This document shows positions 1-7,188 of a DNA stretch of 37,754 bases, piece after piece (the first letter of the stretch is position 1; each line of letters starts with the position of its first letter). The position numbers and the translations under genes are program-made. Source of the DNA: Neorhizobium sp. SHOUNA12A (GTDB lineage: Bacteria > Pseudomonadota > Alphaproteobacteria > Rhizobiales > Rhizobiaceae); assembly GCF_023006505.1 (NCBI RefSeq), contig NZ_JALBGV010000059.1, positions 1 to 37,754 of the forward strand. The letters run 5' to 3'. Below the pieces are notes generated by a model. The model did no database searches. It was not told the DNA's origin and saw only the letters and a program-made list of their open reading frames with translations.

Positions 1-282
1 TGCGCCAATCAATCAGTGATTTCTGTAGAACGAAAGTCGTCGTCGCCAGCAGCGCCGCCGCCCTCGTTCAGTGAGCGGGTTATAGTGCCGACCCCAGTTT
101 GAAGTCAACAGGGATTTTCAAAAAACTGTCATTTTTCTCGGGACCTGCCCAAAACGCGCGATTTCCGGCCATAAAATGAGCAGCGCTTAACGAAAGGGCA
201 GCTCTCGAGCGCCGAAAACCCATTTTACGCGGCGATTTCGCGTTGTTAGGGTAAAACCGATTTCTGGCGGCTGGAGTATGAC
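1..282. other. 5' edge of window, no supported gene
   Basis: No gene can be supported here. One plus-strand frame is open from the window edge to a TGA at 72-74 and could be the last 23 codons of an upstream gene, but it is too short to recognise. From about 100 to 280 the sequence is richer in A+T than the flanking genes, as expected for the promoter region of the next operon. TTTGAA and TTCAAA flank the stretch at about 100-125 as an inverted repeat with a long spacer, which I do not assign to a regulator. Confidence 0.4.
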
Positions 283-1236
283 ATGCTGGTATTGAATGAA
301 GTGCAGACCCGGGATGCACTCCCCTTTGCGGAACTCATCGCGGCAATCGAAACGATGTTCAAAAGCGACTGCGTCATGCCGGTGCGCCACCATCATGAGA
401 TGGAGGTGCCGGGTGAGGCAAATGCGGTCATGCTGCTGATGCCCGCCTGGGTGCCTGGCGACCATATCGGCGTCAAGATCCTCAACCTGTTTCCGGACAA
501 TCATCTCCGGTCCCTGTCGACCATCTTCGGCAGCTACCTTCTTTCGTCGGGCAAGACCGGGGAGATGCTGGCGATCGTCGAAGGCGGCGAGCTGACCGCG
601 CGGCGCACCGCCGCGACCTCGGCGCTCGCCGCCCGCTATCTCGCGCGAGAAGATGCCGAGGTCATGCTGATGGTCGGAACCGGCCGGCTTTCGCTCAACT
701 TGATGCAGGCCCATGCGATCACACGGCCGCTCAAACATTTCCGCATCTGGGGACGTCATATAGAGAAGGCCGAAGAGACTGCGCACGAGGCACGGATGCT
801 CGGGCTCGACGCGGCGGCCGTCGAGGATCTTGCCGGCGCGGCCGGACAGGCGGATATTATTTCCTGCGCGACACTATCCAACGAGCCACTGATCCGCGGT
901 GAATGGCTGAAGCCGGGCGCGCATCTGGACCTCGTCGGCGCCTTCAAGCCGGACATGCGCGAGAGCGACGACGAGGCGGTGCGGCGCGCGTCTGTCTTCG
1001 TCGATACACGCGCCGGCGCCATGAAGGAAGGTGGCGATATCGTTCTGCCGCTTGCAAGCGGGGCGCTGTCGAAGGAGGGGATCAAGGCGGAACTGGCCGA
1101 ACTCGCGCATGGAAAACATCCCGGCCGCACAAGCGCGGACGAGATCACGCTCTTCAAGTCGGTGGGCGCAGCGCTCGAGGATCTTGCCGGAGCGATCCTT
1201 GCCTATAACCGGGCCAGCGGACAGGTTTCGCGCTGA
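283..1236 (+). CDS. Ornithine cyclodeaminase / mu-crystallin family protein
   Basis: 317 residues, the usual length for the family of NAD(P)-dependent ornithine cyclodeaminases, alanine dehydrogenases and cyclic-imine reductases. Visible family features are a Lys in the GVKIL segment (about residue 65), the RRTAATSALA signature (107-116), a dinucleotide-binding turn GTGRLS (132-137) and the GAFKPDMRE segment whose Asp (224) matches the conserved catalytic Asp. The ATG at 283 follows GGAG with good spacing. The stop overlaps the hrpB start by one base (TGATG), so the two are probably co-translated. The substrate cannot be read from sequence: ornithine cyclodeaminase, pyrroline-2-carboxylate reductase or an amino-acid dehydrogenase are all possible. 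Confidence 0.88.
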   Translation: MLVLNEVQTRDALPFAELIAAIETMFKSDCVMPVRHHHEMEVPGEANAVMLLMPAWVPGDHIGVKILNLFPDNHLRSLSTIFGSYLLSSGKTGEMLAIVEGGELTARRTAATSALAARYLAREDAEVMLMVGTGRLSLNLMQAHAITRPLKHFRIWGRHIEKAEETAHEARMLGLDAAAVEDLAGAAGQADIISCATLSNEPLIRGEWLKPGAHLDLVGAFKPDMRESDDEAVRRASVFVDTRAGAMKEGGDIVLPLASGALSKEGIKAELAELAHGKHPGRTSADEITLFKSVGAALEDLAGAILAYNRASGQVSR

Positions 1237-3722
1237 TGACCGCAGCGCAAGGTGCGGGCCCGATCACAAGGAGCCTGCCGAGACTTCCCGTTACCGAAGT
1301 GCTGGGCATTATAATGGAAGCGCTGGCCCAAGGCACACGTGCCGTACTCTCAGCACCGCCGGGTGCCGGCAAGACGACGCTCGTGCCACTGGCATTGCTC
1401 GACCAGGCCTGGTGCACGGGAAAAATCATCCTGCTCGAACCGCGACGGCTGGCAGCGCGCGCAGCTGCATCCCGGATGGCGTCGCTGCTTGGTGAGCAGG
1501 TAGGCGATCGGGTCGGCTACCGGATGCGGCTCGACAATAAGGTCTCGGCGAAGACCCGGATCGAAGTGGTGACAGAAGGCGTTTTCGCCCGGATGATTCT
1601 TGACGATCCGGAGCTGAATGGCGTTTCCACGGTTATTTTCGACGAGTTTCACGAGCGATCGCTCGACGCGGATTTCGGTCTGGCACTGGCGCTCGATGTG
1701 CAATCGGCATTGCGCGACGATCTCCGGCTCCTCGTCATGTCGGCGACATTGGATGTGGACCGTGTGGCGGGCCTGCTTGGCGAGCCTCCTGTCATCAAGA
1801 GCGAAGGCCGGACTTTTCCGATCGACATCCAGCATCGCGACCGCGCCCCGAACGAAAGGATCGAAGACGCGATGACGCGGGCGATCGTCGAGGCGCACGC
1901 GAATGACACGGGTTCCATCCTCGCTTTCCTACCGGGCCAGGCGGAAATCCTGCGCACGGCCGAGCGGCTTGCGGGGCGGTTCGGGGCGGAGACCGTGGTG
2001 GTGCTGCTTTATGGCAATCTTTCCCAGAGGGAGCAGGATCTGGCGATCAGGCCGGCGCCCGCCGGGCAGCGCAAGATCGTGCTGGCGACGTCGATCGCCG
2101 AAACCTCCATTACTATAGACGGAGTCCGGATCGTCATCGACAGCGGGCTGCAGCGCCTACCGGTGTTCGAGCCCTCGACCGGGATCACCCGGCTGGAGAC
2201 GGTGCGTGTTTCCCGCGCCTCGGCGGATCAGCGGGCGGGTCGAGCCGGCCGTACGGAACCGGGCATCGCGATGCGCCTCTGGCATCCGGGACAGACGGCA
2301 GCGCTGCAGGCGTTCACGCCGCCGCAGATATTGGCAAGCGACCTTTCCGGCCTGGTTCTCGATCTAGCCCATTGGGGCGTCCAGGATCCGAAGGGACTTG
2401 CGTTTCTCGATCCGCCTCCCGGGCCAGCCTTCAACGAGGCAAAGGTGCTGCTGACCCAGCTCGGCGCACTCGACCCCCAGGGCGGGCTGACGGAAAAGGG
2501 CCGGTTGATGCGGGAACTGGCGCTTCCGCCGCGGCTTGCGGCCATGGCGATCTCGGCGGCGGAAGAGGGTTTCGGCAGGCAGGCCTGTCTGCTTGCCGTG
2601 CTTCTGACCGAACAGGGGCTCGGCGGCAGCAATATCGATCTCGACGAACGGTTGCGGCGGTTCCGCAACGAACGCGGCGACAGAGCCGATGCGGCCCGTA
2701 AACTTGCCGATCGGATCTTCTCGAACCTGCCGAGGCGATCGCAGTCGACGGAAACGGTTCTCGCCGGCCGGCTTCTGCTGCATGCCTATCCGGACCGGAT
2801 CGCGCTGCAGCGCGGCGGGCGCGGGCGTTTCGTGATGGCGAATGGGCGTGGCGCGGAACTGCAGGAGACCGAGCGGTTGGCGGCATCGCAGATGCTGGTC
2901 ATCGCCGACCTGACCGGTCGGGCAGCACAGGCGCGTATTCTCGCGGCGGCGGAGATCAGCCGGGCGGATGTGGAAGTGGAGCTTGCCGGCGCAATCCGCG
3001 AGAGCGAGGAATGTTTCTTCGACCGGCCCAGCCGGCAGGTGCGCGCCCGCAAGGTGACCCGGCTCGGCGCTATCATCTTCGAAGAAAGGCCACTGCCCCG
3101 GCCGAGCGGCGAACGGGCGGCGCAGGCGCTTGCGGACGGCGTGCGGGAACTGGGGCTTCAGGCCCTGCCATTCTCCAAGGAAGGCGCGCAGCTGCGCGAC
3201 CGGATCGGCTTCCTGAACCGGTCGATCGGCGAGCCTTGGCCGGATATGAGCGACGAGGCGCTGCTCGCCCGACTCGACGACTGGTTCGTTCCCTTCCAGG
3301 GCGGTGCATCAGGCATCGATTCCATCAATCCCGGCAGTCTTTCGGAAGGGCTGCGTTCGCTCATTCCGCACGAGGTTTCCCAGAATCTCGCCAAGCTGGC
3401 GCCGACGCATTTCGAGGCGCCTACGGGCGAGCGGCATCCGATCCGCTATGATGGCGAGGAGCCGGTCCTGGCGATCCGGGTGCAGGAACTGTTCGGGCTG
3501 AAGAAACATCCGGCGATTGCCGGCGGAAAACTGCCGCTGCTGCTCGAACTGAACTCGCCGGCGCATCGGCCGATCCAGACGACACGGGACCTGCCCGGTT
3601 TCTGGGCCGGTTCCTGGAAGGATGTGCGGGCCGAAATGCGCGGCCGTTATCCCAAACATCCCTGGCCGGAGGATCCGGCCGAGGCTGCGCCGACGACACG
3701 TGCCAAACCGCGCGGGACGTGA
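1236..3722 (+). CDS. hrpB: ATP-dependent helicase HrpB
   Basis: 828 residues, close to the length of Escherichia coli HrpB. It is a superfamily 2 DEAH-type helicase. Walker A is PPGAGKTT (41-48), the Walker B box reads DEFH (136-139) instead of DEAH, SAT is at 169-171, and motif VI QRAGRAGR is at 332-339. The C-terminal half carries the helicase-associated winged-helix and ratchet regions and the HrpB-type C-terminal domain, ending in a PKHPWPEDP segment typical of HrpB. The cellular substrate in rhizobia is not established; a role with RNA is inferred from the family. The start overlaps the preceding stop by one base. Confidence 0.93.
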   Translation: MTAAQGAGPITRSLPRLPVTEVLGIIMEALAQGTRAVLSAPPGAGKTTLVPLALLDQAWCTGKIILLEPRRLAARAAASRMASLLGEQVGDRVGYRMRLDNKVSAKTRIEVVTEGVFARMILDDPELNGVSTVIFDEFHERSLDADFGLALALDVQSALRDDLRLLVMSATLDVDRVAGLLGEPPVIKSEGRTFPIDIQHRDRAPNERIEDAMTRAIVEAHANDTGSILAFLPGQAEILRTAERLAGRFGAETVVVLLYGNLSQREQDLAIRPAPAGQRKIVLATSIAETSITIDGVRIVIDSGLQRLPVFEPSTGITRLETVRVSRASADQRAGRAGRTEPGIAMRLWHPGQTAALQAFTPPQILASDLSGLVLDLAHWGVQDPKGLAFLDPPPGPAFNEAKVLLTQLGALDPQGGLTEKGRLMRELALPPRLAAMAISAAEEGFGRQACLLAVLLTEQGLGGSNIDLDERLRRFRNERGDRADAARKLADRIFSNLPRRSQSTETVLAGRLLLHAYPDRIALQRGGRGRFVMANGRGAELQETERLAASQMLVIADLTGRAAQARILAAAEISRADVEVELAGAIRESEECFFDRPSRQVRARKVTRLGAIIFEERPLPRPSGERAAQALADGVRELGLQALPFSKEGAQLRDRIGFLNRSIGEPWPDMSDEALLARLDDWFVPFQGGASGIDSINPGSLSEGLRSLIPHEVSQNLAKLAPTHFEAPTGERHPIRYDGEEPVLAIRVQELFGLKKHPAIAGGKLPLLLELNSPAHRPIQTTRDLPGFWAGSWKDVRAEMRGRYPKHPWPEDPAEAAPTTRAKPRGT

Positions 3723-3806
3723 CAGAATGCCGCCTGCGACCTGAAGTCGAGCCGGTTTATGAAGGCGGCCGCAAGTCACTTGTATAAGGCAAGGTAAGAG
3801 CAGACG

Positions 3807-5123
3807 GTGAGCGTAGACAGTCCTTCAGTGCGTTTTGCGCAATTCGGCCCCTCAAGCCGACGAATTCGGCTTCAGACACTGGTGCGGCTGCGCTGGCTGG
3901 CGGTCGCCGGTCAGACGATTACCGTCGTCATCGTCGGGCTGCTACTGCAGTTTCCTCTGCCGCTGCAGGAGGCAGGCATTCTGGTTGGTGCGCTTGCGGT
4001 CGCCAACCTCACCCTGTCGGCCTGGTTCCCGCCGACCCATCGGCTTGGCCCGAAATCGGCGCTGGCGCTGCTCGGTTTCGACCTGTTGCAGATGGCAGCG
4101 CTGCTGTTCATCACCGGCGGGCTTGCCAACCCCTTTGCGCCGCTGATCTGCGTTCCGGTGATCATCGCCTTCGCGTCTCAGCCGCTGCGCCATTCGCTTG
4201 TCCTGATCGTTTTTGCGCTGGTCTGCACCACGGTGCTCGCCTTTTCGCCCTACGCGGTGCCCTGGTATGAGGGCGAACCACTCCGGATCCAGCCGGTCAT
4301 GCAGCTCGGCGTCTGGTGTTCGATCGCCTCGATGATGATGTTCGCGGCCTTTTATGCCTATCGCGTCAGCCATGAAGCGACGCTGCTCGCCGATGCGCTT
4401 GCGGCGACCGAACTGGTCCTGGAGCGGGAAAAGCACCTTTCGCAGCTCGACGGGCTGGCGGCGGCGGCGGCCCATGAGCTCGGCACGCCGCTCGCAACCA
4501 TCAGCGTCGTCGCCAAGGAGATGGAGCGCGAGCTTGGTCCCGACGACCGGTTCCGCGAGGACGTGCTGCTGCTGCGAAGCCAGAGCGAACGCTGTCGCGA
4601 TATTCTTCGCCGGCTTACCTCGCTTTCCGCCGAGAGCGAGGAACATATGCGCCGGCTGCCGCTTTCCTCCCTGGTCGAGGAGGTCGTGGCGCCGCATCGG
4701 CAATTCGGCATCGAGATCGAACTCGTCGAGAAAAACGACCGGACCAACGAGCCGGTCGGCAACCGCAATGCCGGCATTATATATGGACTCGGCAACCTGA
4801 TCGAAAACGCGGTCGATTATGCCAAGAGCAAAGTGACCGTCACGGTGGAGCACAATGTCGAGCGGGTGGCGATCACCATCGAGGATGACGGCCAGGGTTA
4901 TGCGCCGGATATTCTTTCGCGGATCGGCGAACCCTATATGACGAAGAGACCCAAGGAAGACGAACGGGCGGGTGGACTTGGCCTCGGTCTTTTCATCGCC
5001 AAGACGCTGCTCGAACGGTCCGGCGCCGCGATCCGCTTCGGCAACCGCGACAGCGGCGAACCGGGCGCCCGCATTGATATCGAATGGCCGCGTTCGGTGA
5101 TGGACGCGCAGGACTTGAAATAA
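3807..5123 (+). CDS. actS: Redox sensor histidine kinase ActS (RegB/PrrB family)
   Basis: 438 residues from a GTG start. The N-terminal half (about 30-195) has about six hydrophobic segments. The loop GGLANPF (104-110) matches the GGXXNPF quinone-binding heptapeptide of RegB. The H-box HELGTP places the phospho-accepting His at 223, and a Cys lies exactly 40 residues later (263, in ERCRDIL), the same spacing as His225/Cys265 of Rhodobacter capsulatus RegB, whose Cys is redox active. The N-box (NLIENA, from 330) and the glycine-rich G-boxes DDGQG and GGLGLGL follow. The protein should autophosphorylate according to quinone or redox state and signal to ActR, encoded next. In rhizobia the pair is linked to acid tolerance and to respiratory, nitrogen and CO2-fixation genes. 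Confidence 0.95.
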   Translation: MSVDSPSVRFAQFGPSSRRIRLQTLVRLRWLAVAGQTITVVIVGLLLQFPLPLQEAGILVGALAVANLTLSAWFPPTHRLGPKSALALLGFDLLQMAALLFITGGLANPFAPLICVPVIIAFASQPLRHSLVLIVFALVCTTVLAFSPYAVPWYEGEPLRIQPVMQLGVWCSIASMMMFAAFYAYRVSHEATLLADALAATELVLEREKHLSQLDGLAAAAAHELGTPLATISVVAKEMERELGPDDRFREDVLLLRSQSERCRDILRRLTSLSAESEEHMRRLPLSSLVEEVVAPHRQFGIEIELVEKNDRTNEPVGNRNAGIIYGLGNLIENAVDYAKSKVTVTVEHNVERVAITIEDDGQGYAPDILSRIGEPYMTKRPKEDERAGGLGLGLFIAKTLLERSGAAIRFGNRDSGEPGARIDIEWPRSVMDAQDLK

Positions 5124-5189
5124 TCCGGCCGGTCGGCCGATCATACCGAAAAGGCAAGCGGGCCTTTGAAACCCGCGGAGACAAAAGAG

Positions 5190-5765
5190 ATGGAAACACA
5201 CCCGGAACCGACCAAGGTTCATGCCGATCCCGAACTCGGGCCTGACCCTTCGCTGCTGATCGTCGATGACGATGGACCGTTCCTGCGCCGGCTCGCTCGA
5301 GCCATGGAGACCCGCGGCTTCCTGGTCGATACGGCAGAGTCCGTCGCGGAAGGTATCGCCAAAACGAAGGCGCGGCCGCCGAAATATGCTGTGGTCGACC
5401 TGCGCCTCGGCGACGGCAACGGGCTGGACGTGATCGAGGCGATCCGCCAGAGCCGCGAGGATACCAAGGTGATCGTGCTGACCGGCTACGGCAATATCGC
5501 GACCGCCGTGACGGCCGTGAAACTCGGGGCGCTCGACTATCTCGCCAAGCCCGCCGACGCCGACGACATTTTTAGCGCGCTGACCCAGAGGCCGGGCGAG
5601 CGGGCTGATGTGCCTGAAAACCCGATGTCGGCGGATCGTGTGCGCTGGGAACATATCCAGCGGGTCTATGAGATGTGCGAACGTAATGTGTCGGAGACGG
5701 CGCGGCGGCTCAACATGCATCGCCGCACGCTGCAGCGCATCCTTGCCAAGCGCGCGCCGAAATAA
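5190..5765 (+). CDS. actR: Response regulator ActR (RegA/PrrA family)
   Basis: 191 residues. The receiver domain has the acidic pocket VDDD (25-28), the phospho-accepting Asp70 (VVDLRL), Thr98 (LTGYG) and Lys120 (LAKP). A short linker leads to a FIS-type helix-turn-helix at about 160-187 ending at the C-terminus, the compact RegA plan. An in-frame TTG lies at 5166, but the ATG at 5190 has GGAG and AAAGAG just upstream and gives the family's usual length. The gene follows actS by 66 bases and is probably co-transcribed with it. Its stop is one base from the stop of the convergent mmcB. It is predicted to bind DNA at redox-controlled promoters once phosphorylated by ActS. Confidence 0.95.
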   Translation: METHPEPTKVHADPELGPDPSLLIVDDDGPFLRRLARAMETRGFLVDTAESVAEGIAKTKARPPKYAVVDLRLGDGNGLDVIEAIRQSREDTKVIVLTGYGNIATAVTAVKLGALDYLAKPADADDIFSALTQRPGERADVPENPMSADRVRWEHIQRVYEMCERNVSETARRLNMHRRTLQRILAKRAPK

Positions 5766-5766
5766 G

Positions 5767-6255
5767 TCACATCTCGTCGAAACTCTTGCCGGTCGCCCAT
5801 TCAGCCAGCATCAGGCGCTGGGCGGCGGCACGCGAAAAGTTCAGTGTCATCGCCTTGCGGGTCGCAGGCGGAAGTCTGTGTTCAGGTGCGTCGCGCAGCA
5901 GGTGCCCGCCATAACCGTCCGAGAGGAAGAGGCCGCAATCCTCCGGGAAGATGTCGAGCGGCACGTCCTTGTGCGTCGCGAAAAACAGGCGGTCGCAGAA
6001 GGCTCGGTATTCCGGCCATTTGCGGTCGACGCGAAAATCCTCGATCGACGTCTTGATCTCGATGATCCAGATCTCGCCCTTTTCCGAAATGGTCACCAGG
6101 TCGGCGCGCCTTCCGCTCGACAGCACGAGTTCGGGCAACATCGCGTGCCGCATGTCGTGCAGCAGAATCTGGACGCCCTTGCGGACCAGCATGGCGCGGG
6201 CTGACTGCCGCCCATCTATTAACGGATTATTACTGGCAAGGTTGAGTATAGTCAT
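5767..6255 (-). CDS. mmcB: MmcB family DNA repair protein
   Basis: About 162 residues from the ATG at 6255; an in-frame ATG at 6279 would add eight residues, and neither has a convincing Shine-Dalgarno. The protein resembles the alphaproteobacterial MmcB family, implicated in mitomycin C resistance in Caulobacter. A PD-(D/E)XK nuclease-like core is visible: an acidic residue in LPELVL, Asp in SGRRADL, then IIEIK with Glu and Lys two apart. It is therefore probably a nuclease or nuclease-fold repair protein acting on cross-linked or alkylated DNA. The family is SOS-regulated in Caulobacter, but I found no GTTC-N7-GTTC SOS box upstream. It converges on actR with one base between stops. Confidence 0.8.
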   Translation of the reverse strand: MTILNLASNNPLIDGRQSARAMLVRKGVQILLHDMRHAMLPELVLSSGRRADLVTISEKGEIWIIEIKTSIEDFRVDRKWPEYRAFCDRLFFATHKDVPLDIFPEDCGLFLSDGYGGHLLRDAPEHRLPPATRKAMTLNFSRAAAQRLMLAEWATGKSFDEM

Positions 6256-6333
6256 AGAATCCCGAAAAACCGCTTCCATGATGTTGCAAAAACGCCATGG
6301 CTTTTTTCAATCATGCGCCGGCTCTGTTTTGAT

Positions 6334-6355
6334 GCGCTGCAGCGCTTGCCAAGCG
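6334..6355. repeat. Two adjoining palindromes in the mmcB / L,D-transpeptidase divergent region
   Basis: GCGCTGCAGCGC (6334-6345) is a perfect 12-base palindrome, and it overlaps CGCTTG-C-CAAGCG (6343-6355), a perfect inverted repeat with a one-base centre. They lie between divergent genes, about 80 bases from each start, so an operator is possible. No regulator is recognised and no T-run supports a terminator. Confidence 0.4.
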
Positions 6356-6434
6356 TAATCTAATCTAAAATAACCCCTGATCAAAGATGGGCGTGCGTCC
6401 GTCTCAATCGATTCGTTTTACCCAAGAGATTTCC

Positions 6435-7106
6435 ATGCGCTTTCGCACTAGCATGCTCGCACTCGGCCTGTTGGCAACTGCTGCCTTGGCCGGTTGCGCC
6501 TCCACGATTCCCGGCGGCGGCACCCAGGTGGCCACGGCCTCCTATACCGAACAGATCTTCAACGACTCCTACGGTTCGGTGAGAGACGCCGGCTATACGC
6601 TTCCGGCGATCCCGATCAACAAGGTGGACAAGCAGTTCGTCCGCCAGATCGTCAGCTATCAGACCAGCGAAAAGCCGGGCACGATCGTCGTCAATACGCG
6701 TGAGCGCCATCTCTACTACATCCTGCCGAACGGCAAGGCGATGCGCTACGGCATCGGCGTCGGCAAGCAGGGCTTTGCCTGGTCCGGGACCGCTTACGTC
6801 GCCTGGAAACAGGAATGGCCGACCTGGCACCCGCCGAAGGAAATGGCCGGACGTCGTCCGGACGTCGCCAAATACGTCGAAGACGGCATGGGCCCCGGCC
6901 TTAGCAATCCGCTCGGTGCGCGCGCCATGTACCTCTTCAACGAAAAGGGCCAGGATACGCTCTTCCGCCTGCACGGCACGCCGGAATGGGCCTCCATCGG
7001 CACCGCCGCTTCGTCGGGCTGCATCCGCCTGATCAACCAGGACGTCATCGACCTTTACAGCCGCGTCCGTCCGGGCCGCGAAACCAAGGTCGTCGTAATC
7101 CAGTAA
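6435..7106 (+). CDS. L,D-transpeptidase, lipoprotein (YkuD domain)
   Basis: 223 residues from the ATG at 6435; an upstream in-frame ATG (6387) would put 16 residues before an evident signal peptide. The N-terminus is MRFR plus a hydrophobic stretch ending in LAGC, a lipobox with Cys21 as the lipidation site, so the enzyme should be anchored in an envelope membrane. The YkuD catalytic domain carries HGT (His180) and SSGCIRL with nucleophile Cys196. Such enzymes form 3-3 peptidoglycan cross-links or attach proteins to peptidoglycan; 3-3 links are abundant in Rhizobiales walls. Which reaction this paralogue performs cannot be told. A strong terminator follows within 25 bases, so the gene appears monocistronic. 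Confidence 0.9.
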   Translation: MRFRTSMLALGLLATAALAGCASTIPGGGTQVATASYTEQIFNDSYGSVRDAGYTLPAIPINKVDKQFVRQIVSYQTSEKPGTIVVNTRERHLYYILPNGKAMRYGIGVGKQGFAWSGTAYVAWKQEWPTWHPPKEMAGRRPDVAKYVEDGMGPGLSNPLGARAMYLFNEKGQDTLFRLHGTPEWASIGTAASSGCIRLINQDVIDLYSRVRPGRETKVVVIQ

Positions 7107-7129
7107 TCGCGAAATTCGACGAGAATACG

Positions 7130-7164
7130 AAAAGGCCGCCGAGAGAACTCTCCGGCGGCCTTTT
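7130..7164 (+). terminator. Rho-independent terminator after the L,D-transpeptidase gene
   Basis: The stem AAAAGGCCGCCG-AGAG pairs with CTCT-C-CGGCGGCCTTTT (one bulged base) around a two-base loop and ends in TTTTCTTT on the plus strand. The A-run on the left means it can also terminate leftward transcripts from glcB, whose stop is at 7189, so it probably works in both directions. Confidence 0.88.
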
Positions 7165-7188
7165 CTTTGCCTGATCTTTGCTCGCCGG

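Noticed and set aside
1..74. C-terminal fragment of an upstream gene
   Set aside because: One frame is open to a TGA at 72-74, but 23 codons are too few to recognise a family or rule out chance.
3942..5720. 592-residue open frame on the minus strand across actS-actR
   Set aside because: It is a mirror of two clear plus-strand genes with intact kinase and receiver motifs; its low-complexity, His/Arg/Asp-rich sequence is typical of GC-rich antisense frames.
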